A DNA stretch of 41,319 nt, taken from Treponema sp. (lineage in GTDB: Bacteria > Spirochaetota > Spirochaetia > Treponematales > Breznakiellaceae). Below are positions 14,901-23,340 of this stretch, piece by piece. The notes beneath the pieces are model-generated. The model made no database searches, had not been told where the DNA came from, and worked only from the letters and a program-made list of their open reading frames with translations. The stretch's first letter is position 1. Each line of letters starts with the position of its first letter. The position numbers and the translations under genes were made by a program. The DNA lies in assembly GCA_031257385.1 (NCBI GenBank), contig JAIROT010000022.1, forward strand, positions 1 through 41,319, given 5' to 3'.

Positions 14901-16433
14901 GACGAGGATGGAACGTTTTATGCGGGGCTTTCCAGCCCCTTCCCGGTACGTGGCTCAATCGCCGGCACTATAAACGACAATACCATTGACGCGCGGTGTT
15001 CTGATCTGTACGTTGATCTGGCGGGTCTGTGGAAGCTGCTGCCGCCGGTGCCTGACTTCGCCCTTGCCGGGGGTTATATAAGCGCCCAGGTAGAGATACG
15101 GGGCCCGCTCACCGATCCGGAATTTTTCGGCTCCGCCAGGGGTACGAGCGTCCGCGTTCAGGTGCCTGAGTATATCACTCAGGATATCAGGCCCGTTCCC
15201 TTTACCGTGGCGATTGAGGGAAACCAGATGCGTTTCGGCCCCGTTCCCGCTACGGTGGGGAGGGGCGCGGGTACCGTTAGCGGCCTGTTCCGTTTTGACC
15301 GGTGGATACCGAATATCTTCACGATGGACATCACGGTTCCGAGGGAAACGCCCATCCCTTTCGGCTTTGATATAACCGGCTTCCTCGCCAAAGGCGATGT
15401 TTCGGGAAAACTCAAACTTTCAATGGAGGATCTGATTTTTGACATTACCGGAGATCTCCTCGCCAATAAAACTGAACTGGGCCTTGACAGCGATGGAATC
15501 ACCCAGGCCCAGGGTATGGATCTGTTCGCCGGGACGATAAATCCGGTCACCCTGGATATAAAAATTACCACCGGCCCCACCGTTGAGTTTCTCTGGCCCA
15601 GTTCCGGTTTTCCCATACTCAGGGCCAATCCCGCGATGGGAACGGTGGTGCATGTTACCGCGGACAGTGTTGCCAGGAAATTTTCCCTGGACAGCGATGT
15701 TAAAATCAGGGGCGGGGAGATATTTTATTTTGAGCGGAGTTTTTATATCCGCAGCGGGACTCTTACTTTCAAGGAAAACGAGGCAAGTTTTGATCCCCGC
15801 CTGAGCGCCCGTGCGGAGATCCGCGAGCGGAGCAACGAGGGGCCGGTTACTATAGCGATGATAGTGGAAAACGCCCCGCTTTTGACTTTTACCGCCCGTT
15901 TTGAATCGACACCTTCGCTTTCCCAGGCGGAAATCGTATCCCTTTTGGGGCAAAATTTTACCGGCGGCCAGTTCGCCGAGGCTTCCGGTTCCTATCCGAC
16001 GGCTTTGTTAAGCGTCACATCGGATGTGCTGGCCCAATTTGGGGTGGTACGGCAGCTTGAACGGCAAATTCGTAATTTTTTACGCCTGGATATGTTCAGT
16101 ATCAGGACGCAGGTGCTGCAAAACGCGGTTTTCAGCGCTACCGGGATCAATCCTGACCCTGTTGACAGAAATGGCAGGGTAGGTAACTATTTTGATAATA
16201 CGACTGTTTTTCTTGGTAAGTATATCGGATCGGAACTTTTTATCCAATCCATGCTTTCCCTGCGGTACGACGAGAACTACACCAGTACCGGGGGGGTGCG
16301 CTTTGAACCGGATATAGGAGTAGAGCTGGAGACTCCGTTTTTCAATGTCCGCTGGGATTTTATCCCTGCGCATCCGGAAAACTGGTATGTGAATGATAAT
16401 TCAATTACCCTCACCTGGCGTAAGTCATTTTAG
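11970..16433 (+). CDS. tamB: TamB-like translocation and assembly module protein
   Basis: 1487 aa, anchored by an N-terminal hydrophobic segment (HIIIQILVFAGLIGITALAL, residues ~18-37), with the rest predicted in the periplasm as long repetitive beta structure. The C-terminal ~450 residues fit the TamB/DUF490 domain, with GTINPVTLDIKITTGPTVEF, SDVKIRGGEIFYF, LTFKENEASFDPRLSARAEI and a final SLRYDENYTSTGGVRFEPDI/FNVRWDF segment. TamB-type proteins bridge inner and outer membranes and help outer-membrane protein insertion or lipid transfer. The GTG start at 11970 has AAAGGG six bases upstream. It is the first gene of a + strand operon; bamA begins 8 bases after its stop, consistent with a TamB-BamA partnership in spirochaetes, which lack TamA. 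The position matches T. pallidum TP0325 as I recall it. Confidence 0.9.
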   Translation: MPIFSKKNGKRGFPFHIIIQILVFAGLIGITALALRPVQQAIQDQIRHIRDDLIGRAEAAIGRTIRYSSISPSIFGVFDIRNLRILGKEPDSEELLSVSRFRLSWSFWDLLKGNPLTVRSVLIDRPEINLDLERDRDLLELLFSLDPDTGASRPSLTGLLPEHVLFRIRAGQCQIQSRRDRFRVEDLTFDAQAADELISLDGKWKALVSLRSFFAEPVSARISMRATGIVSTDIEEGNVVVTVDSLAGDLFQTRALTFGCSLQNRMLSVRKMGDRLPFDFFLDYGIEDGNLAARFNCDVFTPKDLLTLSGAWKAANRWLALAATGAASFERNRQGNIRYQAAIVGGLPAGTAASFEIRAGGDEKLAQIEEFRVSAPGNTAAAGQSSAAAPLFQGGIAFRGSLGLKPFAPKGKLFLENLSFSGETGLSAELGVNTREKEISVSGERVGIGRLVLGVLNISLVPSGGELGFVVSAREFREPSGTARPGSFSLEGSVNYAVRWLEASCSLDSVSAADIAEMGRPFIKEPLPPAAAGLLRNVSLTTELFFTTDFKRLLYNAPRVEAAFDSQPGTEPALVFSVSGTDKRLELSESRFVWADQPLLFSGYADYSNPLDLNFSLAAHYQDISYNMEGRVLDRKQISARGSYGFQVYITSTDAGAYSGYIEGKEIPIPVRGLPARLSFYTSVRYNSRDFWSFDLDNLEITDIASPAGPGYMRITGGADQDGAHFPLVYYRDSISPLSGRADFSWAQNFSGFSGTLNIEERREPRTGGDHAVSDAPNSLLERYLLWASFTENRLDLLVSGSRMRLGRTLDNTGSALADGDLRFTWDPERSYRADLTLNSLNVRILDREFRASGRAMLNKDEFAVQNLRFGIAGLEGFVPSFRVSRAESAAATRAEFRGTVGKGNLEGALSINARFAPVNSWFGINRALRSLDGAARVEVLRYADVNSVKPFDIVFSRNGRELSVSGGPKDMLRLKLDEDGTFYAGLSSPFPVRGSIAGTINDNTIDARCSDLYVDLAGLWKLLPPVPDFALAGGYISAQVEIRGPLTDPEFFGSARGTSVRVQVPEYITQDIRPVPFTVAIEGNQMRFGPVPATVGRGAGTVSGLFRFDRWIPNIFTMDITVPRETPIPFGFDITGFLAKGDVSGKLKLSMEDLIFDITGDLLANKTELGLDSDGITQAQGMDLFAGTINPVTLDIKITTGPTVEFLWPSSGFPILRANPAMGTVVHVTADSVARKFSLDSDVKIRGGEIFYFERSFYIRSGTLTFKENEASFDPRLSARAEIRERSNEGPVTIAMIVENAPLLTFTARFESTPSLSQAEIVSLLGQNFTGGQFAEASGSYPTALLSVTSDVLAQFGVVRQLERQIRNFLRLDMFSIRTQVLQNAVFSATGINPDPVDRNGRVGNYFDNTTVFLGKYIGSELFIQSMLSLRYDENYTSTGGVRFEPDIGVELETPFFNVRWDFIPAHPENWYVNDNSITLTWRKSF

Positions 16434-16441
16434 GAGCATCA

Positions 16442-18961
16442 ATGGGTTTGTACAGGCGCTTTTATATAGCGTTTTTTTTGATTGTGGTGACGGCGCTTGC
16501 GGTATTTGCCCAGGAAGAAGACGACTGGTACCGGGGAAAGCCGGTTCAGGACATTGTTTTTGTTGGGCTGCGGCATATAAAACTCTCGGAGCTGGAGGGG
16601 ATCATTGAGCCTTACAAAGGCCGTGTCTTTGACGACGCCTTTGTTTGGGAACTCCAGGGAAAGCTCTACGCCCTGGATTATTTTGAGACCATTACCCCGG
16701 GCGCGGTGCGGGCCGACGCCGCCGGCGAACAGGTGATTCTCAGATTTACCGTTACCGAGCGGCCCATAGTCAGCCGGGTGACTTTTGAGGGGAATAAAGG
16801 GGTACGAAGAAGCGAACTTTTGGACGTGACAAGCATCAAGACCAATGATGTGGTAAATCAGTCCAAACTCAGGATGGACGAGCAGGCTATCATCAATAAG
16901 TACCTTGAAAAAGGCTACCCCGATGTACAGGTGCGCTCCGAAACCAGGGCCGGTCCGGATTCGACCTTATTACTTGTCTTTTACATCACCGAAGGTGAAA
17001 AAATCTCGATAAGCGAGTTCCGTTTTGAGGGTAATACGGTCTTCTCTGACCGGACCCTAAGGGGGCAGTTGTCGCTGAGAACGAAAAACCTGATATTCGA
17101 CGGCGCTTTTCAGGAGGCAAAACTCCTCGCCGACCGGGAGGCCCTGACCAAGTATTACCATGACCGGGGCTATATAGACGCGGAGGTAATAGACGTTGTC
17201 CGTGATATGAGCCGGGACGAAAAGGGGAACAATAACCTGGCCCTTACCTTTAGGATATCCGAAGGGAGGATGTACGTCTTCGGCGGGATAACTTTTGAAG
17301 GGAACCGGATATTCTCTACCGAGCAGCTTAACAAGCTGGTTAATTCCAAGGTCGGGGAGACGGTCAACGCCAACAGGGTGGAGGCGGATCTCCAGCGGGT
17401 GTCGGAGATATACTACGCCAACGGTTATATTTTCAACACCATCGGCAGGCAGGAAAACAGGGATCCTGATACCGGCGTGGTCACGTATACCATACCCATT
17501 GTGGAGCGGGGCAGGGCGCATATCGAAAACATCATTGTCCGGGGGAATGTTAAAACCAAAACCAATGTCATACTCAGGGAGATTCCCCTTGAACCGGGGG
17601 ATGTGTTTTCCCGGACCAAGGTTATGGACGGCCTGCGGAACCTTGCCAATCTCCAGTATTTCTACAATGTCGTTCCGGACACTCCGCCGGGAAGCGCCGA
17701 CAGCCTTATGGACCTGGTGCTGAACGTCGAGGAGCAGCCAACCACGGATATACAATTCGGCCTGACTTTTTCCGGCAGCGCCGATCCCAACAGCTTCCCC
17801 ATATCGGGAATGCTCAGATGGAATGACCGCAATTTAATGGGCAGCGGTAACCAGTTGGGTATTGAGGTAAACTCTTCAATAATAGATTCCACCAGTGTTT
17901 CGGTGGACTATACCCATGCGTGGATATTCGGTCTGCCCCTTTCCGGGGGATTTGACTTTACCTTCCAATACACCAAGCGCATGGCCGCCCAGAACAAAAA
18001 CGGCCCGAATTTTAACGGAGATGAAACCTACGCTTTTCCCGACGGCTTTAGTTCTTATGAGGAATATGAGAAAAACAACAAGCGGCCCGCCGACGAGTAC
18101 CTGATGGAATATGAGCAATGGTACTTGTCCCTTGGCTTTTCCACCGGCTACCGCTGGCCAACCTACCTGGGGAATCTCAGCCTGAGCGGCGGAGTGCGTG
18201 TCGGCGTGGTACAAAATACCTACGATAACCAACTGTACCGGCCCTTTGATCCCGTACTGAGAGAAAGGAACAACCAATGGACCCCGAAAAACTCCCTTTG
18301 GACGGGTCTTTCCCTGGATAACCGTGACGTATACTATGATCCTTCAAACGGCTACTACGCTTCCCAGCGTGTGGGGGCATACGGCCTCTTGAATAACGAA
18401 CTGGAACATTACCTCAGAACCGATACCAGGGCGGAATATTTTTTCACTATTTTCAATATTCCGGTTACGGAAAAATGGAGCTTCAAGTCGATTTTCGGGG
18501 TTCATTCGGGCCTGTCCCTCATTTTGAAACAGCCCGGCAGGGAAGGGAACGGGGGTTTGCCGCTCATTGATAACGCGAATAAACTCGCCGTGGACGGCAT
18601 GTTTGTGGGACGGGGCTGGAGCAGCGCGTATAGTAACAAGGGCCTGCTCCTCTGGGAAAACTGGGCGGAAGTCCGTTTCCCGCTGGTGCCGAATATTATC
18701 GCGTGGGACTTTTTCTTTGACGCCGCCGGGGTTGAGGGTACGCAGGGGCTGTACCTTGGCGATTTTTCTATCGAAAACATGCGTTTCAGTCTGGGCGCCG
18801 GGCTGCGTTTTACCCTGCCCCAGTTCCCCTTCCGTTTCAGTCTTGCCAAACGCTTCAGGGTGGTTGACGGCGCATTCCAATGGGAACAAGGCCAAATACC
18901 CTTTGGCGACGGCCCCGGTTCGGGAATTGATCCGGTTATTTCTTTTGCCATATCCTATTAG
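16442..18961 (+). CDS. bamA: BamA outer-membrane protein assembly factor (Tp92 type)
   Basis: 839 aa. A signal peptide (FLIVVTALAVFAQ) is followed by five POTRA-like repeats at roughly residues 30-97, 98-178, 179-267, 268-347 and 348-424. Each has the recurrent pattern of an F-x-G-N segment (VTFEGNKGVRRSELL, FRFEGNTVFSDRTL, ITFEGNRIFSTEQL, IIVRGNVKTKTNVILREI). The remaining ~410 residues form the outer-membrane barrel; the conserved loop-6 motif appears as FVGRGWSSA, and the protein ends in aromatic FAISY, a typical barrel C-terminus. BamA inserts beta-barrel proteins into the outer membrane. The ATG at 16442 has TAGGAG upstream. Gene order tamB-bamA-skp-mutS agrees with the T. pallidum TP0325-TP0328 region as I recall it. 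Confidence 0.95.
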   Translation: MGLYRRFYIAFFLIVVTALAVFAQEEDDWYRGKPVQDIVFVGLRHIKLSELEGIIEPYKGRVFDDAFVWELQGKLYALDYFETITPGAVRADAAGEQVILRFTVTERPIVSRVTFEGNKGVRRSELLDVTSIKTNDVVNQSKLRMDEQAIINKYLEKGYPDVQVRSETRAGPDSTLLLVFYITEGEKISISEFRFEGNTVFSDRTLRGQLSLRTKNLIFDGAFQEAKLLADREALTKYYHDRGYIDAEVIDVVRDMSRDEKGNNNLALTFRISEGRMYVFGGITFEGNRIFSTEQLNKLVNSKVGETVNANRVEADLQRVSEIYYANGYIFNTIGRQENRDPDTGVVTYTIPIVERGRAHIENIIVRGNVKTKTNVILREIPLEPGDVFSRTKVMDGLRNLANLQYFYNVVPDTPPGSADSLMDLVLNVEEQPTTDIQFGLTFSGSADPNSFPISGMLRWNDRNLMGSGNQLGIEVNSSIIDSTSVSVDYTHAWIFGLPLSGGFDFTFQYTKRMAAQNKNGPNFNGDETYAFPDGFSSYEEYEKNNKRPADEYLMEYEQWYLSLGFSTGYRWPTYLGNLSLSGGVRVGVVQNTYDNQLYRPFDPVLRERNNQWTPKNSLWTGLSLDNRDVYYDPSNGYYASQRVGAYGLLNNELEHYLRTDTRAEYFFTIFNIPVTEKWSFKSIFGVHSGLSLILKQPGREGNGGLPLIDNANKLAVDGMFVGRGWSSAYSNKGLLLWENWAEVRFPLVPNIIAWDFFFDAAGVEGTQGLYLGDFSIENMRFSLGAGLRFTLPQFPFRFSLAKRFRVVDGAFQWEQGQIPFGDGPGSGIDPVISFAISY

Positions 18962-19011
18962 GCATATAAAAACGCCGGCTTTTGAAAGTGTTCCGCATAA
19001 AGAGGTGTGTT

Positions 19012-19539
19012 ATGAAAAAATTTGTTTTGTTGGTTTTTCTGTTATGCGCCGCCTGTCTTTCCGTGCAGGCCCAGCAGCTTACCCGTTTCGCGGTGGTGGA
19101 TCTTCCCAGAGTGTACAGCGCTTTTTTCAGGGATTCCCGCGCGGTGCGGGAATTTGAGGAAAAAAGCGCCCGTATTCAGAGCGACATAGACCGGATGACC
19201 AGGGAGATTCAGGATCTGAAATCGCGGCAGGCCGATGCGGCCCTGCGGGGGGATCAGAATGAGTCCTCCCGCCTTGAGAGCGAAATATACCGGAAATCGG
19301 AATTTCTCAAAGACTACTACCGCATAAAAACCACGGAGCTTGAGGATCAGAAGAACCGGCTTACCCAGTCAAGCGCCTTTTTGGATCAGGTGTACGACGA
19401 AATACGGTATATCGCCGAAAGCGAAGGCTACAGTATGGTGCTCAATCTGAAAGAAAACAGGGGGATTCTCTGGTACAGTCCGACGGTGGACATTACCGAC
19501 AAATTGATACAGAATCTACTGGACAAGGCAAGACGCTAG
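19012..19539 (+). CDS. skp: Skp/OmpH-like periplasmic chaperone
   Basis: 175 aa. A signal peptide MKKFVLLVFLLCAACLSVQA is followed by the OmpH-family start LTRFAVVDLPRVYSAFF, then a long charged coiled coil (residues ~45-135) forming the Skp tentacles, then a short beta segment GYSMVLNLKENRGILWYSP and a final helix. Skp holds unfolded outer-membrane proteins in the periplasm on their way to BamA, the gene immediately upstream. The ATG at 19012 has AGAGGTG at a good distance; an ATG-less extension to 18982 is not needed. The cysteines in the signal peptide do not form a good lipobox. The TAG stop (19537-19539) is the first triplet of an R1 repeat. Confidence 0.9.
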   Translation: MKKFVLLVFLLCAACLSVQAQQLTRFAVVDLPRVYSAFFRDSRAVREFEEKSARIQSDIDRMTREIQDLKSRQADAALRGDQNESSRLESEIYRKSEFLKDYYRIKTTELEDQKNRLTQSSAFLDQVYDEIRYIAESEGYSMVLNLKENRGILWYSPTVDITDKLIQNLLDKARR

Positions 19540-19646
19540 CAGCCTGTTACGCTTGTGGATTTTTGCGTTGCTTCGTGCCGTAAAAACCACGATTTATGGG
19601 CCGCTTACGCAGTTTGCGGGGTAAAAATCGCCTTGCGGGCGATTTA
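19537..19646 (+). repeat. R1 repeat copy fused to the skp stop codon
   Basis: The element starts TAGCAGCCTGT on the stop codon of skp and continues CTTGTGGATTTTTGCG, with the core hairpin region AAAAACCACGATTTATGGGC. It ends in a perfect stem AAATCGCC-TTGCG-GGCGATTT (19625-19645). The copy at 40856-40966 has AAAACCGCC/GGCGGTTTT at the same place, a compensatory T-A to C-G change. It fills most of the 184-bp gap between skp and mutS. Confidence 0.7.
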
Positions 19647-19723
19647 GTGTGCGGTCTTAAACGTCAGGAAGAATCAACCGCGGACGGGCAACACAGGCTG
19701 CACAGACAGAAAAGAGGTGAAAC

Positions 19724-22450
19724 ATGGGAACAGCGCAGACGAGTCCCATGCTGGATCAGTATAGACGGATAAAAAGGGAGAATCAGGGGAACGTACTCTT
19801 TTTCAGACTCGGCGACTTTTACGAGATGTTTGCCGACGACGCCGTTGAGGTGTCCGCCCTGCTCAACCTTACCCTCACGAGCCGCAACGGGCTGCCCATG
19901 TGCGGCGTTCCCTACCACGCGGCCCGTTCCTACATCGCCCGTCTCCTGAAACTGGGAAAAAAGATCGCCATCTGCGAACAGCTTTCCGAGCCGGGCAGGG
20001 GGCAGAAACTTATCGAACGTGAGGTGGTAGAGGTTATCACCCCCGGTACCACTGTGGACGAGGATTACCTTGACAAGGGAAGTTCCAATTACCTGGCCTG
20101 CCTTGCCGCCTGCGGAAACAGCCTTTCTTTCGCCTATATCGACCTTTCCACCGGCGATTTTTACGCCAGCTCCTTTCCCTCAGACGGCGCGGCGGACCGG
20201 CTCCGTCAGGAACTTGAGCGCTTGCAGATAAAAGAGATGCTTATCCAGGAATCCCTTTTGGAAGAAAATAACGGTATCGCGCAGGCGGCGCTTGAGCGCA
20301 GTTCTCTGGTGCTGAACCGCTGGGCGGACTGGCTCTTTGATCCGGCCGCCGCGAAAAAACGGCTCGAAAAACAGTTCGGCCTTTCAAACCTGAAAGGTTT
20401 CGGTCTTGACGACGGCAGTCCTGAAATTGTTTCCGCCGGGGCCCTGCTGGATTATCTTGACACTACGGCAAAAAGCCTCCTCCCCCATGTCAGGACGCTC
20501 AGAGTGTACGAGGAAAGCGAGTACGTGGGGATTGATGAATCAAGCCAGCGAAACCTTGAACTGGTGCGGAACCTCCGTGACGGGGACTCCCGCTATTCCC
20601 TGCTGGAAGTGATGGACGAAACCCGCAGCGCCATGGGCCGCCGCCTGCTCAAGCGGCGGATTTTGCACCCCATACGGAACCTTCCCCAGATACAGTCCCG
20701 CCTTGATATGGTGGAGACATTGTATCACGATCAGGGGAAACTCAGCCTGTTACGCGAGCTTTTGGGGAAGATCCCGGACCTTGAACGGCTCTGTTCCCGG
20801 CTTGCCATGGACAAGGCCCACGGCAAAGATATGCTGGCCATCAGGAACGCCCTTGCCGCCTGTCAGGAACTCAAAAACCTCAAGGAAGCGCTGAATATCC
20901 ATTTTCAGCCTGAAACTTCCGCGTTCCTGAGCGGGGAAGATTTTGCCCGCCTTATGGAACTGAGGGACCTTTTGCAGCGGGGTATCTGCGAGGAGCCTTC
21001 GATCCTGCTCTCCGAAGGGGGGCTTATACGCAGCGGCTACAGTCCCGAACTTGACCGGCTCCGTCGGCTTCAAAACAGCGGCAGGCAGCTTCTGGAGGAC
21101 TACCTTGAGGAGGAACGGCAGGCCACCGGTATTTCCAGCCTCAAAATCCGCTACAACCGGCTCATCGGGTATTTCTTTGAGGTTACCAGGGCGCATCTTT
21201 CCAAGGTTCCCGCTCATTTTATCAGGCGGCAGGGCATGGCCGGCGGCGAGCGGTATACCACTGACCGGCTTGCCGCGCTGGAAGCGGACATTAACGGCGC
21301 TTTGGATAAAATTGTGGAACTTGAACGGACGCTCTTCCTGGAAATCAGGGAACAGGCCAAAAAACTGCTTCGGGAACTTGCCGCCGTGGCCCGGCGTGTT
21401 GCCGAACTTGATACCGCCCAGTCCCTGGCAAAGGCCGCCTCCATCCGCGCCTGGGTCCGCCCCAGCGTGGACGATTCAAATGTCCTTGAGATTTACGAAG
21501 GCCGTCATCCGGTGGTGGAGGCCCATATCAACCGGGGGGAGTATATTCCCAACGACATTATGCTGAACGGCGGGGACGGGACGGCGGACAGCTCCTCCGT
21601 TTCCTTTGTCCTGATCACCGGCCCCAACATGGCGGGGAAATCGACCTACCTCCGCTCGGCGGCCCTCATTACCCTTATGGCCCAGATGGGCAGCTTTGTT
21701 TCCGCGCGGAAAGCGCGGATAGGTATCTGCGACCGTATCTACTGCCGGGTGGGCGCTTCGGACAACCTGACGCGGGGCGAATCCACCTTTCTCGTGGAGA
21801 TGAACGAGACCGCCTACATTCTCCATACCGCCACGGAAAAAAGCCTGGTGATCATGGACGAGGTGGGCCGGGGTACCGGCGCGAACGACGGCCTCTCCAT
21901 TGCCTGGGCGGTAAGCGAAGAACTCCTCAACCGGATACAATGCCGGACGCTCTTTGCCACCCATTACCACGAGCTTTCACATCTTTCCCATCCCCGCATG
22001 GCCAATCGTTCCATGGAAGTGCTCGATCAGGACGGGGAAATTACCTTCCTGCGCAAACTGCGGGAAGGCCCCGCCGCCGAATCGTACGGCATCCACGTGG
22101 CCCGCCTCGCCGGCCTTTCCGAAACGGTACTGGAGCGGGCCGAGTGCATCATGGAGAAGCTGCGGGAACGGGACGCCAATCTGCAGGAGGCCCAAACCGC
22201 CGATTCCCTTAACGACCGGCAAAAAAAAACCGGCGGCGGGGAAATTCCGGATTCCCGTTACCGGCAGTTCCTCGATGAACTTCGCTCCATTGACCCGGAC
22301 CGGATGACGCCCCTTTCGGCCCTGGGCCTGGTAAACGGGTGGAAGCAGCGCTTTGCCGCCTGCTCCGGAACCGACCCCCCGCCGCCGCCTTCCCGTCCCA
22401 AAGCCCGCGGCGGCGAAACCGACTCAACGCCTTCCCTGTTTGACGCTTAA
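19724..22450 (+). CDS. mutS: DNA mismatch repair protein MutS
   Basis: 908 aa, full length for MutS1. The mismatch-reading motif is LGDFYEMF with F32-Y33-E34. Connector, core and clamp domains follow, and the ATPase has Walker A GPNMAGKST (from residue ~633) and Walker B VIMDEVGRGTG (~709-719) with the ABC-type signature region NLTRGESTFLVEM. MutS recognises mismatches and small loops and starts repair with MutL, which is not in the window. The C-terminal end is proline-rich and ends PSLFDA, where many MutS proteins carry a clamp-binding or tetramer segment. The ATG at 19724 has a GAGGTG Shine-Dalgarno. It is separated from skp by an R1 repeat, so it may be partly uncoupled from the bam operon. 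Confidence 0.96.
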   Translation: MGTAQTSPMLDQYRRIKRENQGNVLFFRLGDFYEMFADDAVEVSALLNLTLTSRNGLPMCGVPYHAARSYIARLLKLGKKIAICEQLSEPGRGQKLIEREVVEVITPGTTVDEDYLDKGSSNYLACLAACGNSLSFAYIDLSTGDFYASSFPSDGAADRLRQELERLQIKEMLIQESLLEENNGIAQAALERSSLVLNRWADWLFDPAAAKKRLEKQFGLSNLKGFGLDDGSPEIVSAGALLDYLDTTAKSLLPHVRTLRVYEESEYVGIDESSQRNLELVRNLRDGDSRYSLLEVMDETRSAMGRRLLKRRILHPIRNLPQIQSRLDMVETLYHDQGKLSLLRELLGKIPDLERLCSRLAMDKAHGKDMLAIRNALAACQELKNLKEALNIHFQPETSAFLSGEDFARLMELRDLLQRGICEEPSILLSEGGLIRSGYSPELDRLRRLQNSGRQLLEDYLEEERQATGISSLKIRYNRLIGYFFEVTRAHLSKVPAHFIRRQGMAGGERYTTDRLAALEADINGALDKIVELERTLFLEIREQAKKLLRELAAVARRVAELDTAQSLAKAASIRAWVRPSVDDSNVLEIYEGRHPVVEAHINRGEYIPNDIMLNGGDGTADSSSVSFVLITGPNMAGKSTYLRSAALITLMAQMGSFVSARKARIGICDRIYCRVGASDNLTRGESTFLVEMNETAYILHTATEKSLVIMDEVGRGTGANDGLSIAWAVSEELLNRIQCRTLFATHYHELSHLSHPRMANRSMEVLDQDGEITFLRKLREGPAAESYGIHVARLAGLSETVLERAECIMEKLRERDANLQEAQTADSLNDRQKKTGGGEIPDSRYRQFLDELRSIDPDRMTPLSALGLVNGWKQRFAACSGTDPPPPPSRPKARGGETDSTPSLFDA

Positions 22451-22556
22451 GTAAACGAAATTAATTTAAGCAGGGTAGGGTAGAGGGGCAAACCAGGAAA
22501 GACTAAAAGGAAGAGATAAAATACCAAACAACAAAAACCGCATCGGTGCTTCTCTA

Positions 22557-22592
22557 TTTGCGGATAAGCTCTAAGCCGCTGTCTATTTTTTA
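22557..22592 (+). terminator. Possible mutS terminator
   Basis: An imperfect stem GCGGATAAGC/TAAGCCGC (about 22560-22579) is followed by TGTCTATTTTTTA. The stem is weak, so this is a low-confidence call. Apart from the R1 copy at 22623-22678, the rest of the 341-bp gap 22451-22791 shows nothing else I can support. Confidence 0.3.
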
Positions 22593-22622
22593 TACACATT
22601 GGGCTAATTTGGACCGCTTTTT

Positions 22623-22678
22623 TCTAGCAGCCTGTGGGACTTGTGGATTTTTGGGCTAAAGCGCAACAGGCTGCTAGA
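22623..22678 (+). repeat. Minimal R1 element with perfect inverted ends
   Basis: A 56-bp element starts TCTAGCAGCCTGT and ends ACAGGCTGCTAGA, a perfect 13-bp terminal inverted repeat. The interior, GGGACTTGTGGATTTTTGGG followed by CTAAAGCGCA, joins the left and right ends of the longer R1 copies (compare 24103-24127 and 24225-24235) with the middle hairpins missing. It looks like an internally deleted derivative, or the basic unit of the family. Confidence 0.7.
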
Positions 22679-22791
22679 CCGGGAATTGCTGTATAACCGA
22701 AGGGTGTCTCGTCCCGTCCCCGTAACGTAATAGTCTTTTATACCGTTTTTTGATAATATACCTCAGCTTTGCAACATCAAGGAGACGTATC

Positions 22792-23340
22792 ATGCAGCAA
22801 AAATCGTTCGCAATCAGCCTGGGGATATTGGCGCTGTGTCTGGCCGGCTGTTCGGGAATGCCTGCCGGCAGACCGCTTGAGGATAATTATATTGACGCGC
22901 TTACCATCACCAATATTCCGCTTACCGTTAACGGACAGCCCTCTTATAAGATATACGTGTATGTTACGGACAGCATGTCCCAGCACGATCCCCATAAAAG
23001 CCAGGGAACGGCCCTGCTGGACGGGGAGGCAAGCGTAACGGTACCGATGTACAAGCCGCCTGAGGAATACAAGGGCAGAGATCCCGATGATCACGGCGAA
23101 GCATGGTCCGGCGTTGGAGCTTATTTCTCGGTAATAATCAGTCCCCAAAATGCGCCCAATAAAGAGGCTATCCTGGTTAGGGCAGGCCAGGCTTTTAACA
23201 AATCAAACCAAAATTGTGATTTTAGCCGCCTGATGCGCGTTTCCGAGAGCTCGCTCTTCACCGGTAAAACCACGGCCATTTATAACGAAATAATCTGCCA
23301 TGACAACAAAGGCATCGGCGCCGACATTGTTACCCCTTAA
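22792..23340 (+). CDS. Small lipoprotein of unknown function, 182 aa
   Basis: The ATG at 22792 has AAGGAG at a good distance; an upstream in-frame ATG at 22750 lacks one. The N-terminus is a lipoprotein signal, MQQKSFAISLGILALCLAGC, with the lipobox ending at Cys20. The mature part is a beta-rich domain (ALTITNIPLTVNGQPSYKIY, VTVPMYKPPEEYKG, AYFSVIISPQNAP). Two pairs of cysteines near the C-terminus (NCDFSRL, IICHDN) might form a disulphide. I do not recognise the family. The gene overlaps the 3' end of the convergent glucosaminidase gene by 11 bases. Membrane attachment is inferred from the lipobox. Confidence 0.75.
   Translation: MQQKSFAISLGILALCLAGCSGMPAGRPLEDNYIDALTITNIPLTVNGQPSYKIYVYVTDSMSQHDPHKSQGTALLDGEASVTVPMYKPPEEYKGRDPDDHGEAWSGVGAYFSVIISPQNAPNKEAILVRAGQAFNKSNQNCDFSRLMRVSESSLFTGKTTAIYNEIICHDNKGIGADIVTP

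Noticed and set aside
22451-22791. tRNA, small RNA gene or extra small protein in the gap after mutS
   Set aside because: No cloverleaf, no ORF with a ribosome binding site and no strong promoter were found; the only clear feature is the 56-bp R1 element.
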